A stretch of 56,215 nucleotides of DNA from Methanobrevibacter sp. (GTDB taxonomy: Archaea; Methanobacteriota; Methanobacteria; Methanobacteriales; Methanobacteriaceae). Positions 42,363-53,274 of the stretch are shown piece by piece. Positions within the stretch are counted from its first letter, which is position 1. Each line of letters begins with the position of its first letter. The notes under the pieces are model-generated. The model saw only the letters and a list, made by a program, of their open reading frames with translations. It had not been told where the DNA came from and made no database searches. The stretch spans positions 1-56,215 of the forward strand of contig JAFUIW010000004.1 of NCBI GenBank assembly GCA_017473945.1, given 5' to 3'. A program made the translations under genes and the position numbers.

Positions 42363-43511
42363 CTATTCCTCCTTAAGTCCAATCCATGTGACTTCTTTTT
42401 CAGGCACATTTTTAGTTTTTTCATAAACTTCTAATATTGATTCTGGTGTAATGTCTCTTCCACCTAAACCAGCAATAAATCCATATGCTTCTTTGTGGAT
42501 TTTTGCTTTAATATCAGTGTATAATGCTCCACCAATTCCGAAGGTCACATTTTTATCAATTACAGCTAATTTTTCACAATTTTTAACAGCTTCATCTATA
42601 GCTTCAACAGGGAACGGTCTGTATGCTCTGATCTTGAGTAATCCTACTTTTTCACCTTGTTCCCTTAACTGGTCAACAATAACTCTAATGGTACTGCAAA
42701 GTGATCCCATTGCTACAAAAATGATTTCTGCATCTTCAGTTTTATATTCTTCGATAAGACCATATTTTCTTCCGAAAATTTCTGCAAATTCATCACAAGT
42801 TTGTTGGATTACTTCAATGGAGTTTTCCATAGCAACTTGCATGTCATGTCTTGCTTCAAGATAATAATCAGGGTCTGCTAAGTTACCGATAGACATTGGA
42901 TTTTTAGGATCAAGGAACGCATGTTCTGGTTTATATGGAGGTAAAAATTCATCCACAGGTTCTTGATCTGGAATTTCCACAGGTTCTACAGTGTGGGTTA
43001 AAATAAATCCGTCTAAACATACCATTGACGGTAGTAAAACTTTTGGATTTTCGGAAATTTTATAAGCCATCAATGTTGTGTCTAATGCTTCTTGTGCATT
43101 TTCAACATAGATTTGCAACCATCCTGCATCTCTTTGTGCAATTGAATCTTGTTGGTCATTCCAAATATTTAATGGAGCAGATATTGCTCTGTTTGCATCA
43201 GCTAAAACGAATGGTGTTCTCATACCTGCTGCTGCAAATAAAATTTCATGCATTAACATTAATCCTTGGGAAGATGTTGCTGTAAATACTCTTACTCCAG
43301 CACCGCTTGCTCCAACAGCTGCACTTATTGCACTGTGTTCTGATTCTACTTTAACATATTTAGCATCAATTTTTTCATCTGCAACATATTGTGCTAAGTA
43401 TTCTGAAATTGTAGTTTGTGGAGTAATTGGATAAACAGGAATAACTTGTGGCTTAGCCAATCTTGCAGCCTCTGCAACTGCTTTGTTTGCGGTCATTACT
43501 TCTCTTATCAT
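42363..43511 (-). CDS. porA: Pyruvate:ferredoxin oxidoreductase, alpha subunit
   Basis: A 382-residue alpha subunit. The N-terminal [37 protein letters not shown] (read as its key parts ESEHSA and [12 protein letters not shown]) and the C-terminal domain with [12 protein letters not shown] are diagnostic. It pairs with porB to form the active site. SD GAGAGTGAT upstream of the ATG; the gene follows porD. Confidence 0.96.
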   Translation of the reverse strand: MIREVMTANKAVAEAARLAKPQVIPVYPITPQTTISEYLAQYVADEKIDAKYVKVESEHSAISAAVGASGAGVRVFTATSSQGLMLMHEILFAAAGMRTPFVLADANRAISAPLNIWNDQQDSIAQRDAGWLQIYVENAQEALDTTLMAYKISENPKVLLPSMVCLDGFILTHTVEPVEIPDQEPVDEFLPPYKPEHAFLDPKNPMSIGNLADPDYYLEARHDMQVAMENSIEVIQQTCDEFAEIFGRKYGLIEEYKTEDAEIIFVAMGSLCSTIRVIVDQLREQGEKVGLLKIRAYRPFPVEAIDEAVKNCEKLAVIDKNVTFGIGGALYTDIKAKIHKEAYGFIAGLGGRDITPESILEVYEKTKNVPEKEVTWIGLKEE

Positions 43512-43524
43512 TAAATCACTCTCT

Positions 43525-43767
43525 TTATTCTTTTACCATTTCGATTGCATCTGAAGGACATTCATTTTTACAAATTCCACATCCTTTACAGTAATCGTAA
43601 TCAATATCATGTTGTTTGTTTACACAGGAATCTGGACAGAATATGATACAATTGTCACAGTCAATACATTTTTCTTTGTCTAAGATAGGTTTGAATGTTC
43701 TCCAGCTTCCAGTTTTATTATTTTTACTACTTCCTGGTGTTGTAATTACACATCCTATATTTACCAT
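43525..43767 (-). CDS. porD: Pyruvate:ferredoxin oxidoreductase, delta subunit
   Basis: An 80-residue ferredoxin-type delta subunit. [15 protein letters not shown] is the family start, and two complete motifs ([24 protein letters not shown]) hold two [4Fe-4S] clusters. It moves electrons from porAB to ferredoxin. It is between porC and porA. Confidence 0.95.
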   Translation of the reverse strand: MVNIGCVITTPGSSKNNKTGSWRTFKPILDKEKCIDCDNCIIFCPDSCVNKQHDIDYDYCKGCGICKNECPSDAIEMVKE

Positions 43768-43779
43768 TATCTCACCTTT

Positions 43780-44301
43780 TTATCCCATTTCGTAAGCTTT
43801 TTTAGTAGCTTCCGCATTCATCTCTCCAATTTTTCCAGGGAAGGTCTCTTTAATTACTTCAACAAGGGATTCAATACTTACGACTCCTGTCTTTTTAGCA
43901 AAGTATCCTAAAATAATGGTGTTCACGATGTTACGACCTAAAAGTTCGAGTGCAATTCCAGTCGCATCAATACTATATACTTCGTGTTCTCCACTGCCTT
44001 CAAAGTCTTGGGTATTGATGATTACTTCAGTGTTGTCTTTAATTCCTGAAAATACGTCAACTACGTTTAATAATCCATCATCAAGAACTAATACATAGTC
44101 TGGGTTGTAGATTTGATATCTTAATTCAATAGGCTCATCATCAATTCTGGTGAAAGCCATAACTGGAGCTCCTCTACGTTCAACTCCAAAAAATGGGAAT
44201 GCTTGGACATATTTTCCGTCTTTGAATGCTGCTTTAGCCAAAATTTCAGCAGCAGTTACAGAACCTTGTCCGCCTCTTCCGTGAAAACGAATTTCAATCA
44301 T
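43780..44301 (-). CDS. porC: Pyruvate:ferredoxin oxidoreductase, gamma subunit
   Basis: A protein of about 173 residues beginning [22 protein letters not shown], the standard gamma-subunit start. It has [19 protein letters not shown], which contacts CoA and the alpha subunit. A longer frame starts at 44337, but GGAGG precedes the ATG at 44301 by 8 nt. It is the first gene of porCDABEF; the upstream 270 bp up to the divergent DHPS-like gene carry its promoter. Confidence 0.95.
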   Translation of the reverse strand: MIEIRFHGRGGQGSVTAAEILAKAAFKDGKYVQAFPFFGVERRGAPVMAFTRIDDEPIELRYQIYNPDYVLVLDDGLLNVVDVFSGIKDNTEVIINTQDFEGSGEHEVYSIDATGIALELLGRNIVNTIILGYFAKKTGVVSIESLVEVIKETFPGKIGEMNAEATKKAYEMG

Positions 44302-44589
44302 TAATTTTTCCTCCATATATTTATCATGTATAATCATTATAAATTACAAAATATATAAATTTTATGTAAAATTTTTACTTTTAAATTATTTTGTTTAAAT
44401 TTTTTTGATTTTATTGTTTATTTTTTGCTTATTTTTTTAACTGCTCTTTTAATTTATTTATCTAATTATTATAACTTTTTTACATCTTTTTTTAGATAAA
44501 ATAAGCATTTTTAATAATATTTGATTTTTAAAAGATTTAATAATGGGGAAGTTAAATAATATATTATAAAAAATTTGGTTGAGAAGTTT

Positions 44590-46194
44590 ATGAAAGTTCT
44601 AATAATTACCGGTGAGTTAGCTTACCCTTTAATAAAAGAGGTAGTTTCTGATTCAAAAGAAGATATAATTGTACATATTGCTGATAATACTCAAGTTGCC
44701 GCCTTTTTAACACCTAGACAAATCATTAAAGAAATTAAAAATTGTTTTGCAGACCAGTTGGATGAAATTGATATGATTTTGGTTCCAGGTCTGATTAAAA
44801 AGGGAACTAAGGAGATTACAAAAGAACTGGGAATTCCAACTTTTAAAGGTTCCACCGATGGTGCGGATCTTGCGATGGTTCTTAACCTGATTGGAAGTAT
44901 TGATTTGTCTGAAGATAAGCCTGCAGATAAATTGATTGAAGATGAAAAACGTAAAGAGGCATTCAAGTTCATAGAAGAATTTGAAAATGATGAAGAAAAC
45001 ATTGAAAAACTTCTTGAAAAACCAAACAATATTAGGATTAGAAACCTTCCTGTAGGTGAGGATTTCCCGATGAGGGTACTTTCAGAAATTGCCAACGCTC
45101 CATTTTTATCAAAAGAGGCATTAATTAACAAGTGCCAATATTTTGTTGATTCCGGTGCGGACATGATTGATATAGGAATGGCTGCCGGTGAAGACTTCTC
45201 CGATAAGATTCCAGAATTGATTGAGACATTAAGGCCAATAGTTGGCGACAGGCCATTAAGCATAGATACATTAAATGCCAAGGAGATTAAGGTGGCTGCA
45301 GAAAATGGAATTGATTTTGTTTTAAGTCTGGATTTGGGCAATAATTCTGAGGTTAAAGATATTTTAAAGGAAAAAGATATTCCTGCAGTATTGCTTCCTA
45401 CTAATTTTTCACAGGGCAAATCTCCGAAATCTCCTTCTGAACGTGTTGAAGCAATGCATCAATTAATTAAAGACACTGAGGGTTTAAGGTATGTTGCAGA
45501 TTTGATTTTGGATCCTGTAAACAGTTCCAGTATCGTTGAATCCATACTTGCATGTCATGAATTCCATAAGCAGAATCCCGCACCAATGTTTTTTGGTGTA
45601 GGAAATGTCACCGAACTTATGGATGTGGATTCAGGCGGAGTCAATGTACTTTTGGCAGGAATAGGTATGGAACTGGGTGTTAGTATTTTATTCACTCCTG
45701 AAGAAAGTGGAAAAACTAGGGGCAGTGTTTATGAGCTTGCAACAGCTTCAAAAATGATGTTTTTAGCTAAGCATAGGAAATCCATTCCAAAAGATTTGGG
45801 AATTAATTTAGTGGCATTTAAAGATAAGCATAAACGAAATGACATTATTGAAAACGAACTTGACGGTATTCCAGAAACTAGGCTTAAAACACCATTAAAA
45901 TTTATTAGGGATAAAGCGGGAAGTTTCAGAATCAATGTTGATTATGGAACTACTGTAAGTGACAGCAGGATTATTGCAACTCATTTTAAGAAAAATAAGG
46001 CTGATTTAGTAATTGTGGGGCAATCCGCAAAAGAAGTATATGAAGAAATCATTACAAAAGAATTGGTATCCAGAATGGAGCATGCTGCTTATTTGGGTTC
46101 TGAACTTCAAAAAGCAGAAATTGCGATGCTCACTGGAAAAGAATATGTTCAGGATTTTGAATTATTCAAAAATCCTGATGAATTTAAAAATTAG
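44590..46194 (+). CDS. Dihydropteroate synthase-related protein
   Basis: A protein of about 534 residues specific to methanogens and relatives (TIGR00284-like). The N-terminal ~150 residues are a flavodoxin-like domain of unknown role. A DHPS-like TIM barrel follows ([56 protein letters not shown]). The C-terminal part contains [19 protein letters not shown]. It may act in pterin (H4MPT) biosynthesis, but its reaction is not known to me. The ATG at 44590 is preferred over TTG 44575. Confidence 0.8.
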   Translation: MKVLIITGELAYPLIKEVVSDSKEDIIVHIADNTQVAAFLTPRQIIKEIKNCFADQLDEIDMILVPGLIKKGTKEITKELGIPTFKGSTDGADLAMVLNLIGSIDLSEDKPADKLIEDEKRKEAFKFIEEFENDEENIEKLLEKPNNIRIRNLPVGEDFPMRVLSEIANAPFLSKEALINKCQYFVDSGADMIDIGMAAGEDFSDKIPELIETLRPIVGDRPLSIDTLNAKEIKVAAENGIDFVLSLDLGNNSEVKDILKEKDIPAVLLPTNFSQGKSPKSPSERVEAMHQLIKDTEGLRYVADLILDPVNSSSIVESILACHEFHKQNPAPMFFGVGNVTELMDVDSGGVNVLLAGIGMELGVSILFTPEESGKTRGSVYELATASKMMFLAKHRKSIPKDLGINLVAFKDKHKRNDIIENELDGIPETRLKTPLKFIRDKAGSFRINVDYGTTVSDSRIIATHFKKNKADLVIVGQSAKEVYEEIITKELVSRMEHAAYLGSELQKAEIAMLTGKEYVQDFELFKNPDEFKN

Positions 46195-46196
46195 TT

Positions 46197-46595
46197 TTAA
46201 TCGAAATCGCTTGTAGCTTCACTTTGTCCAGCACCGCCGGATGAAGATTCACCTTGTTCGCTATATGTTGGTTGTGCTTCAGATTGGCTGTATTGACTAT
46301 CACTAGGTGCTGAATATTCAACACTGCTTTGTGAACTTGAATAAGAATTTCCACTATCACTTGAACTGCTTTGTGATGCATCTGGAGCGTAGATTCCAGT
46401 GTCTCTTGTTGTACTTTGAGATGTTGTATTCGTATTATTCACAGTTGCATTTGTCTTGTTAACAGTGTAGTTAGTCTGATTTATTTTATCATCATGGTTA
46501 AATGAGAGTCCTGTACCTGTTACAATAGCGTATACGCCAGCAGATAGCACAATAAGAATCAATAAAATTATAATTATTGCATTGCCTTTGTCCAT
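46197..46595 (-). CDS. Membrane-anchored Ser/Gln-rich protein
   Basis: A 132-residue protein with one N-terminal helix (AIIIILLILIVLSAGVYAIV) and a low-complexity extracellular part. That part has N-x-T repeats and then a Ser/Gln/Tyr/Glu-rich tail with no hydrophobic core. It is expected to be a wall-spanning or surface-exposed, possibly glycosylated protein. SD AAGGAGG is strong. It is convergent with the DHPS-like gene; only 2 bp separate the stops. Confidence 0.7.
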   Translation of the reverse strand: MDKGNAIIIILLILIVLSAGVYAIVTGTGLSFNHDDKINQTNYTVNKTNATVNNTNTTSQSTTRDTGIYAPDASQSSSSDSGNSYSSSQSSVEYSAPSDSQYSQSEAQPTYSEQGESSSGGAGQSEATSDFD

Positions 46596-46710
46596 TTTTT
46601 TCCTCCTTTGATATAATAATATATACTAATTACAATATATATTTAGTTACAATAAATTTATATTCATTTTATAATATAAATCTTAATAATAAATTTGGAA
46701 GGTTAAAAAT

Positions 46711-47565
46711 TTGCAAACTGAAAATATTACTATAAAAGATATTGATGAATTGCTTTTAAATTCAGAATATGTTTCCAATAATGAGATATCCACAACAGTT
46801 TATTTGTCATTGCTGCTTGGAAGGCCAATGCTTATTGAAGGACCTCCTGGTGTCGGAAAAACAGAACTTGCAAAGGTAATTGCAAAGTCTTTAGAAAGGG
46901 ATTTCTTCAGGATACAATGTTATGAAGGAATTACCTTTGAACAGATTGTCGGTGAATGGAACTATCAAAAGCAATTGTTGCACTTGGAAGCTGCTAAAAA
47001 TGATTCCGGCAGTGAAGAAAAAATATTCGATGAAGAGTATTTCATCAGAAGGCCTCTGCTTAATGCTTTTTTAAATGATAATGATTCAGTATTGCTCATT
47101 GATGAAATAGACAAGGCTGACGAGGAAGTTGAAAGTTTCTTGCTTCAGGCATTGGGTGAACAGGAAATAACAATAAATGATTTGGGAACCTTTGCACTTC
47201 AAAACGACTTGATTGTTATTTTAACTTCAAACTCTCAAAGGTCACTTCTTGATGAAACCAAAGACAGATGTTTGTTCTTATACATACCATACCCTACAGT
47301 CGAAAGGGAAATTGAAATAGTCAAATCCAGAATACCTGAAGCAGATGAAGAGGTAGTATCAACAGTTGTGAAATTAGTTCATAATATACGTAACCTAAAC
47401 TTAATGAAAAAACCTTCAGTAAGGGGAACCATCGATTGGGTTCGCTCAGTCACTGATTTGGGCACTAAAAACATGGATGAATCACTTGAAAGCAGTATTG
47501 GCGTAGCCATAAAAAATGAAAGTGATAAAAAAAGAGTTCTTAAGGATGTTTTAAACAAAAGATAA
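46711..47565 (+). CDS. MoxR-family AAA+ ATPase
   Basis: A 284-residue AAA+ protein. Walker A GPPGVGKT (residues 44-51), Walker [12 protein letters not shown] (about 129-139), sensor 1 LTSNSQR and an arginine in [11 protein letters not shown] match MoxR. It starts at a TTG with GGAAGG upstream. MoxR ATPases act as chaperones that mature a target protein together with a VWA partner, and such a partner is encoded directly downstream. Confidence 0.9.
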   Translation: MQTENITIKDIDELLLNSEYVSNNEISTTVYLSLLLGRPMLIEGPPGVGKTELAKVIAKSLERDFFRIQCYEGITFEQIVGEWNYQKQLLHLEAAKNDSGSEEKIFDEEYFIRRPLLNAFLNDNDSVLLIDEIDKADEEVESFLLQALGEQEITINDLGTFALQNDLIVILTSNSQRSLLDETKDRCLFLYIPYPTVEREIEIVKSRIPEADEEVVSTVVKLVHNIRNLNLMKKPSVRGTIDWVRSVTDLGTKNMDESLESSIGVAIKNESDKKRVLKDVLNKR

Positions 47566-47566
47566 T

Positions 47567-48721
47567 ATGATAAATAAGATTGCAAATTTGTCTGCTCAAT
47601 TAAGGCAGGAAGGACTTCCTGTAAGTATAAGAAGTACTCAGGCTGCTGTTCAGGTTCATATGGATTTGGGAGATGATAATCGTGAACTTCTAAAAAAAGC
47701 GCTGATGGCAGTCTATGTGAAGGACAAATACGACATTCCCAAATTCAATAAGATTTTTGAAAAGATATTTAAAGTTGAAGTTGAGAAAAATGAAAAACCT
47801 GAATTAAATAAGGGTAAAGCTTATAGCGGTACTGGTCCTAAATCAAATAAATATATTATTAAAAAGCAAAACAACCTTTTCCAAAAAGTCAATAAGGAGA
47901 GAATCAACAACGAAAAACTAAAGATGCTGTCCGGCCAGCCCCTTTTGGATGAAGTCAAGCAGCTTGAAAGGGATGGTGAATTGATGAACAAGGACCTGAC
48001 CAAGCTAAACAGATTTGATCCTAGAATGCTTGAAATCTGTCAAAGGCTAGGAAAAAGAATAGCTAATAAGCGTTCCAGAAGAAAAATAAAATCCTCTTCA
48101 AACAAAATAGATATGCGAAAGACAATCAGGGCAAACATGAAGTATGGCGGTGTTCCACTTGAAATAGTCAAGGAAAAACCAAGGCCTCACAAGAACGAAC
48201 ATTTATTCTTAAATGACATTAGTGGATCTTGTGAATGGATCAGCAGTTGGTTTTTCATGCTGATGTTTTCAGCACAGACTGCCTTTAAAAAATCAAGAAC
48301 CTTTGAATTTGACAATAAGGTAATAGAAACCACTCATGCTTTAAAGGAAGAATATCTCATTGATTCATTTGTTAAGGTTAAGGACATGAGGGTTAAGAAC
48401 ATGATGGTTCATGGAACTTCAGACATGTATTCTGCTTTTAAAAAGTTCCAGGACATGGCCCACATCAGCAACAAGTCTTATGTGCTTATTTTATCTGATT
48501 GCAGAGATTGGGCCGGACCAAAGGTAAACGGCATTCCAGCAAGTGTGGAACTGGTTGAGGATATGGTAAGAGATGCCAAAAAAGTTATAATTCTCAATCC
48601 TGAAGATAGGAATAAGTGGGATGTTGTGGATAGTTGCGTTTCTTTATATAGAGATGCCGGAGCTCAGGTATTTGAAGTCAATACTCTTAACCAGCTGGCT
48701 CAGTTTGTAGAACAGATGTAG
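47567..48721 (+). CDS. VWA-domain (CoxE-like) protein
   Basis: A 384-residue protein. Residues ~1-200 are helical and highly charged. The C-terminal half is a von Willebrand A domain with MIDAS motif DISGS (Asp217), the T of GTSDMYSA and the later D in ILSDCRDW. It matches CoxE-like partners of MoxR ATPases. It begins one base after the MoxR stop, so the two are coupled. The client of the pair is not evident here. Confidence 0.88.
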   Translation: MINKIANLSAQLRQEGLPVSIRSTQAAVQVHMDLGDDNRELLKKALMAVYVKDKYDIPKFNKIFEKIFKVEVEKNEKPELNKGKAYSGTGPKSNKYIIKKQNNLFQKVNKERINNEKLKMLSGQPLLDEVKQLERDGELMNKDLTKLNRFDPRMLEICQRLGKRIANKRSRRKIKSSSNKIDMRKTIRANMKYGGVPLEIVKEKPRPHKNEHLFLNDISGSCEWISSWFFMLMFSAQTAFKKSRTFEFDNKVIETTHALKEEYLIDSFVKVKDMRVKNMMVHGTSDMYSAFKKFQDMAHISNKSYVLILSDCRDWAGPKVNGIPASVELVEDMVRDAKKVIILNPEDRNKWDVVDSCVSLYRDAGAQVFEVNTLNQLAQFVEQM

Positions 48722-48730
48722 GTAATAATT

Positions 48731-49648
48731 ATGCAATGCAGTACGTGTGGTAATCCTAAGGTTATTTATAAACGAGAACAATCCGGTCAGATATTGTGCA
48801 AGGATTGTTTCATAGAATCAATTGAAAAGAAAGCTATAAAGACAATTAAAAAGGAAAAACTACTTGATAAAGGAGATAAGGTTTTGGTTGCACTATCTGG
48901 GGGAAAGGACAGTGTAACCACATTGGAAGTGTTGAATAGTTTTCGTGAAAGAAACATCATTGACATCTGTGCGGTAACAGTTGATGAAGGAATAGCCAAC
49001 TATAGGCAGGACGGTGTTGATATTGCGATACGCCATGCGCAAAGGTTGGGCATTGAACATAAAGTGGTTTCACTTAAGGAAGACTATGGCATTTCATTGG
49101 ATGAGATAATGCAAAAAGAAAACCACAAGGGTTCCTGCACTTACTGTGGAGTATTTAGAAGAACCATTATAAACAAGGCCGCCCGTGATATTGGAGCTAC
49201 TAAAATTGCAACCGGTCATAATTTGGATGATGAAGTTCAGGGAATCATGATGAATTACCTTGAGGGCAATACAGACAATTTAACAAAACTTGGTGCAAAA
49301 ACAGAATCCAAAGCAGAGGAATTTACAGTGAAAATCAAACCGTTAAGGGAAATTCCTGAACGGGAAATTGGATTATATGTTGTTGCAAAAGACCTTGAAG
49401 TTCATTTTGACAGCTGTCCTTATGCCATGCAGTCTTTCAGGGGAGAAGTATCTGAACTAATCAATCAGCTTGCAGAAAAACACCCTACTATAAAGTATTC
49501 CACATTGCGTGGATATGACAAGATAAAAAACATTTTAAAGGATGAACTTAAAAAGGATTATGCACATGGCCGATGCAGAAGATGTGGAGAGCCTGCATCA
49601 AATGACTTATGCAAGGCATGCTCATTTTTAGAAGAATTAGGATTGTGA
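48731..49648 (+). CDS. TtuA/Ncs6-type tRNA thiolation enzyme
   Basis: A 305-residue PP-loop protein: SGGKDS at residues 56-61, an N-terminal zinc site (Cys3, 6, 23, 26), cluster cysteines 136, 139 and 229 (CTYC and DSCP), and a C-terminal zinc site ([16 protein letters not shown]). This is the TtuA layout, in which a [4Fe-4S] cluster carries sulfur to a uridine of tRNA. A ubiquitin-like protein ending in GG, the expected sulfur donor, is encoded 4 bp downstream, which supports the role. Confidence 0.9.
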   Translation: MQCSTCGNPKVIYKREQSGQILCKDCFIESIEKKAIKTIKKEKLLDKGDKVLVALSGGKDSVTTLEVLNSFRERNIIDICAVTVDEGIANYRQDGVDIAIRHAQRLGIEHKVVSLKEDYGISLDEIMQKENHKGSCTYCGVFRRTIINKAARDIGATKIATGHNLDDEVQGIMMNYLEGNTDNLTKLGAKTESKAEEFTVKIKPLREIPEREIGLYVVAKDLEVHFDSCPYAMQSFRGEVSELINQLAEKHPTIKYSTLRGYDKIKNILKDELKKDYAHGRCRRCGEPASNDLCKACSFLEELGL

Positions 49649-49652
49649 TGAA

Positions 49653-49856
49653 ATGCAATTTACTTTAAAATATAAACAGTTAAATGAAGAAAGGGAAATC
49701 CCTAATGAAAATTATACTATTAAAGATTTACTTAACGAATTGGAATTATCCGCTCAGACAGTTGTATCAAAACAAAACGGGGAGCTTGTAATTGAAGATA
49801 CAGTAATTCAGGAAGGCGACGAGATACAATTAGTTCAAATAATTTATGGTGGTTAA
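49653..49856 (+). CDS. Ubiquitin-like sulfur carrier (ThiS/MoaD/TtuB-like)
   Basis: A 67-residue beta-grasp protein ending in YGG, the C-terminus that becomes a thiocarboxylate. The family pattern TIKDLLNELELS and VQEGDEIQLVQIIYGG is clear. Placed 4 bp after the TtuA-like gene, it is probably the sulfur donor for that enzyme. Its stop is directly followed by the GTG of the DUF89 gene. Confidence 0.9.
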   Translation: MQFTLKYKQLNEEREIPNENYTIKDLLNELELSAQTVVSKQNGELVIEDTVIQEGDEIQLVQIIYGG

Positions 49857-50717
49857 GTGAAAATAAGTTATGAATGTGGGCCATGTTTTTTAAGACAGGC
49901 TAAAGAAGCTCTAGATTTATCAACCGATGATGAACTCCTTAAAATGGAAATAATGGAAGAGATATTCAAGTATCTTTCAAATAATTTTACCCTGGGCACT
50001 AATTCAAACAGTACGGGATCTACAATGCACGCATTAATCAAGCAAAGAACCGGATGCGCAGACCCATATTATAAGGAAAAAATCGAAAGCAACAATATAG
50101 CATTAAAATACTTGGATGATGTTAAAAAAATATTGGATGAGGATGACAGCCTTGAAAATCATGTTAAAATAGCCATTATAGGAAATATTCTGGATTTCGG
50201 TGCATTTACTTTGAATGATGATATTGAAAGCGTAATAAAGGATTCTCTTAAAAAAGAACTGGCAGTTAAAGATATTGAAGAGTTTGAAAATTCCCTAAAA
50301 ATACATGATAAAGTATTGTATCTTGTTGACAATACCGGAGAGATTGTATTCGATAAGTTGCTTCTTTCAAAAATTAACGAATATGATTTGGACATTACAA
50401 TTGCAGTTAAATCAGAACCTATATTGAATGATGCTTGCATGGAAGAAGCTTTAGATGCCGGCTTGGATGAATTTGGGGAAATTGTTGAGATAGGTGCCGG
50501 AACCGTCGGATATGTTGACAGCAAAATCTCAGATGAATTTCGACAAATTTTTGACAGTCACAAATTCATAATTTCAAAAGGAATGGGAAACTATGAGGGG
50601 CTGACCGAAATAGATCTGTCAGATAAGGACATTTACTTTTTGTTATGTGCAAAATGCAATACAATATCAAGGGATATTGGAGTAAATTTACATGACATGC
50701 TTCTTTTTAAAAAATAG
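49857..50717 (+). CDS. DUF89-family metal-dependent phosphatase-like protein
   Basis: A 286-residue protein of the DUF89/ARMT1 type. The N-terminal CGPCFLRQA, the phosphate/metal motif LVDNTGEIVFDKLL, and KGMGNYEGLTE plus LLCAKCN near the C-terminus are family hallmarks. Relatives remove phosphate from damaged sugar or coenzyme phosphates. The GTG start abuts the preceding stop. It is in the MoxR-to-dehydrogenase operon. Confidence 0.85.
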   Translation: MKISYECGPCFLRQAKEALDLSTDDELLKMEIMEEIFKYLSNNFTLGTNSNSTGSTMHALIKQRTGCADPYYKEKIESNNIALKYLDDVKKILDEDDSLENHVKIAIIGNILDFGAFTLNDDIESVIKDSLKKELAVKDIEEFENSLKIHDKVLYLVDNTGEIVFDKLLLSKINEYDLDITIAVKSEPILNDACMEEALDAGLDEFGEIVEIGAGTVGYVDSKISDEFRQIFDSHKFIISKGMGNYEGLTEIDLSDKDIYFLLCAKCNTISRDIGVNLHDMLLFKK

Positions 50718-50731
50718 AATATGTGGTATCT

Positions 50732-51466
50732 ATGATTATAGGATTAATAGGATTTGGAAAAGTTTCAAAAAATCTTTTTAATTTGATAAAATCAGATGAT
50801 ATTACTTTTATAACTTCTATTGAAGGAAGGTCAAAAAACACAATTCAAAATATAAATGACTCCGGTATTTTAGTGTGTGACACATTTAAAGAAGTGGCAT
50901 GCAAATCAGATATTCTGATTTCAGCCACATCTCCAAAATCAGCATTGGATGTGGCTGAGGTTTACGGTAAATTCTCAAATGGAATATATTTGGATTTGAA
51001 TAACATTTCTCCCGACACCACATTGAAAATTGACAGTCATGTTAAGAACATGGTAGATGGTGCAATAATCGGAAAGATTGATTCTGAAAATCCTATTTTG
51101 TATGTTTCAGGTGAAAAATCAGAAGAATTGCTTTTTTTAAATGAGTTTATTACAACAAAAAAGATAAGCGATAATATTGGTGACGTGGCTGTTTTAAAAT
51201 TGCTTAGAAGCTCTTATACTAAATCCCTTTCTGCACTGTTAATAGAAACAAGAGATTTAGCTATTAAATATGATTTGGAAGAGGAATTTTTTGACGTATT
51301 GGCATTGACTGAAGGTGATGATTTTAAAGATAAATCACTTTCAAGAATAAATAACACTATTGCCAGCTCTAAAAGAAAAAATGAGGAACTGGAAGAAATA
51401 ATTGATTATTTTGATGGTGTTGAATTAATAATGGTTAAAGCGGCACATGAAAAACTTAACCGATAA
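50732..51466 (+). CDS. 6PGDH/DUF1932-type NAD(P)-dependent dehydrogenase-like protein
   Basis: A protein of about 244 residues. The N-terminus MIIGLIGFGKVSKNL is a Rossmann nucleotide-binding site. A second half rich in helices contains KLLRSSYTKSLSALLIE, the position of the catalytic Lys in beta-hydroxyacid dehydrogenases, and matches DUF1932-like C-terminal domains. The substrate is unknown. A GTG at 50723 is in frame; ATG 50732 is preferred. Its end overlaps the convergent TmcAL-like gene by 11 bp. Confidence 0.75.
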   Translation: MIIGLIGFGKVSKNLFNLIKSDDITFITSIEGRSKNTIQNINDSGILVCDTFKEVACKSDILISATSPKSALDVAEVYGKFSNGIYLDLNNISPDTTLKIDSHVKNMVDGAIIGKIDSENPILYVSGEKSEELLFLNEFITTKKISDNIGDVAVLKLLRSSYTKSLSALLIETRDLAIKYDLEEEFFDVLALTEGDDFKDKSLSRINNTIASSKRKNEELEEIIDYFDGVELIMVKAAHEKLNR

Positions 51467-52724
51467 CCACTTTAACTTTAAAACCTTTTTTAGCTTTTTT
51501 TATGCTTCCACTGACTGGAATGAAATGTGAATCCATAATGTATCTGAGATATGTGACTTCTTGTGCTGGAAGTCTAAGGTTGGTTTTGATTTTTTTGCCT
51601 TCGCTTTTAAACTGAACTGAAATCTTTCCGTTTTTATCGACATACAGGTCAGTATTTATACCCTCTTTGGTAATCTTGGTTTCAAATTTAGTTAAATTGA
51701 GTCCTGCTTCAAGAGTTGATGGTGCATCAACATCAATGTTTTGGCTTCTAAAGTGTTCATTGGCTTCACGTGCACTCACTCCTTTTTCACCTTCACTTGC
51801 AACATACCAAGCCCTGTCAATAACTCTTTGAACTTTCTGATTATCCGGAATCACGCCCTGCTTTTCATAACTTTGCATTAATTCCATCACTTCTTTTTTT
51901 GTAACTTCCATTTCAATGGAACTGATTGCGAGTCTGGTCATTACCGGACCATAATCTGACCTTCTAAAAACTGCCCAAATAGATTCAGGATCTCTATAGA
52001 CTCTTCTTTTAATAATTTCATTTATTGTATTTCCATTGAGATAAGCTATTTTTTCAAGGTTTCCTCTTGAGTAGGTGTTCATTCTTTTGTAGATATTATT
52101 CCAGTTTCTATCGCCAGGAATTCTGCCTGCATCAATTTCCCTTTGCAGTATCTCAACAGTAGTTTTAGGAAGCAATTTGGCGGTTTCATTTGAAATTACC
52201 ATTTCATTGTCAATGATTGATTGGCGAATCAGTCTTCCGGAATATTTGTCCTTGTTGAATTCTTTAACAATATGATATTTGAGTTTAGACCCTAAAAACT
52301 CGTTTATTGCATACCATCTGATTTCATTTCTGTTGGTGTAATTTTTTGGCATCCCAACAAAGTTTCCCTCATCAATAAATTTCTGTGCCTTTGACTTAAT
52401 TTCATCAAGTGAAATACTTGCGGAGGTTATATAGTCAGTTACGCAATCATCTATCATTTGTTTAAGACGAATTGGAACACTATAAGACAATACCAGTCTG
52501 TGATGAAGGCCTTCAAAAGATTTAACCTCATCTGCGCCCAATGCCAGTGCCATTTCACGGCGGGCCTCAAAATTCACAAAAAATGGTGCATGATTTGCAC
52601 TAAAACCTTTATTCAAATATACAACGACTTGCTTGCCTTCATTATCCGCAATTTTGCGAGCTTCTTTAATTAATTTCTCATGACCCTTATGAACTGGGTC
52701 AAAATCTGCACTAATTCCTATCAA
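51456..52724 (-). CDS. TmcAL-like nucleotidyltransferase
   Basis: A protein of about 422 residues. The N-terminal nucleotidyltransferase domain has DFDPVHKGHEKLI (HxGH-type) and the KEFNKDKYSGRLIRQSII region, where the ISSS-type motif is weakened. The layout resembles TmcAL, which activates acetate to acetylate the wobble cytidine of tRNA-Met. The C-terminal ~150 residues are extended and basic, ending in KKAKKGFKVKVV. The start is TTG 52724, with GGTG 6 nt upstream. Assignment is by fold and length; the exact tRNA activity is uncertain. Confidence 0.7.
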   Translation of the reverse strand: MIGISADFDPVHKGHEKLIKEARKIADNEGKQVVVYLNKGFSANHAPFFVNFEARREMALALGADEVKSFEGLHHRLVLSYSVPIRLKQMIDDCVTDYITSASISLDEIKSKAQKFIDEGNFVGMPKNYTNRNEIRWYAINEFLGSKLKYHIVKEFNKDKYSGRLIRQSIIDNEMVISNETAKLLPKTTVEILQREIDAGRIPGDRNWNNIYKRMNTYSRGNLEKIAYLNGNTINEIIKRRVYRDPESIWAVFRRSDYGPVMTRLAISSIEMEVTKKEVMELMQSYEKQGVIPDNQKVQRVIDRAWYVASEGEKGVSAREANEHFRSQNIDVDAPSTLEAGLNLTKFETKITKEGINTDLYVDKNGKISVQFKSEGKKIKTNLRLPAQEVTYLRYIMDSHFIPVSGSIKKAKKGFKVKVVIG

Positions 52725-52754
52725 TATTAACACCAAAAAAGAAATGGGGATAGA

Positions 52755-53237
52755 TTATCTATCCATTAATTTTAGAATACCACTTATTACTAACCAAATT
52801 CCGATTAATGTACCAAGAATAATTGGATTTGATATGTAAGTTCCTAGAATTATGTACAATAAACCGAGAACAATCCCCGCTATTCCTATATAAAATCCAT
52901 ATCTTGAGCTGCGATTGTTGACTAATGATGCAACGGCAACAATAATTAACATTATTCCTGCAAGATATAGTGTGATTTGGGTTAAAAATCCAAGTAGGGC
53001 TGGATTGAATATTAGACCAATACTCAAGAATAACAGTAATAATCCCAGAATTAAATCGAGTATTGCTCCTGAGGTATTATAATCAATGATTGTCACTCCA
53101 ACAACAAGTAAATATATTGACATTAGCAATACTGAAAGGCCTATTAGAGAACTGGCTCCAATAAGTCCTAGTGTTGGAAATATTATAAGAATTAATCCGA
53201 GAATTATAGCTAGTAAACTAACAAATTTAGTTTTCAT
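52755..53237 (-). CDS. DUF308/HdeD-like membrane protein
   Basis: A 160-residue protein with about six membrane helices and Gly-rich turns. It is a paralog of the protein at 21263-21739, with which it shares the LGLxxIIxP start and the duplicated helix pattern. SD AGGAGG is strong. The gene is between RaSEA and the TmcAL-like gene. Function unknown. Confidence 0.78.
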   Translation of the reverse strand: MKTKFVSLLAIILGLILIIFPTLGLIGASSLIGLSVLLMSIYLLVVGVTIIDYNTSGAILDLILGLLLLFLSIGLIFNPALLGFLTQITLYLAGIMLIIVAVASLVNNRSSRYGFYIGIAGIVLGLLYIILGTYISNPIILGTLIGIWLVISGILKLMDR

Positions 53238-53274
53238 ATTTTCCTCCTAATATAACTTAATATTTTTTAATATT

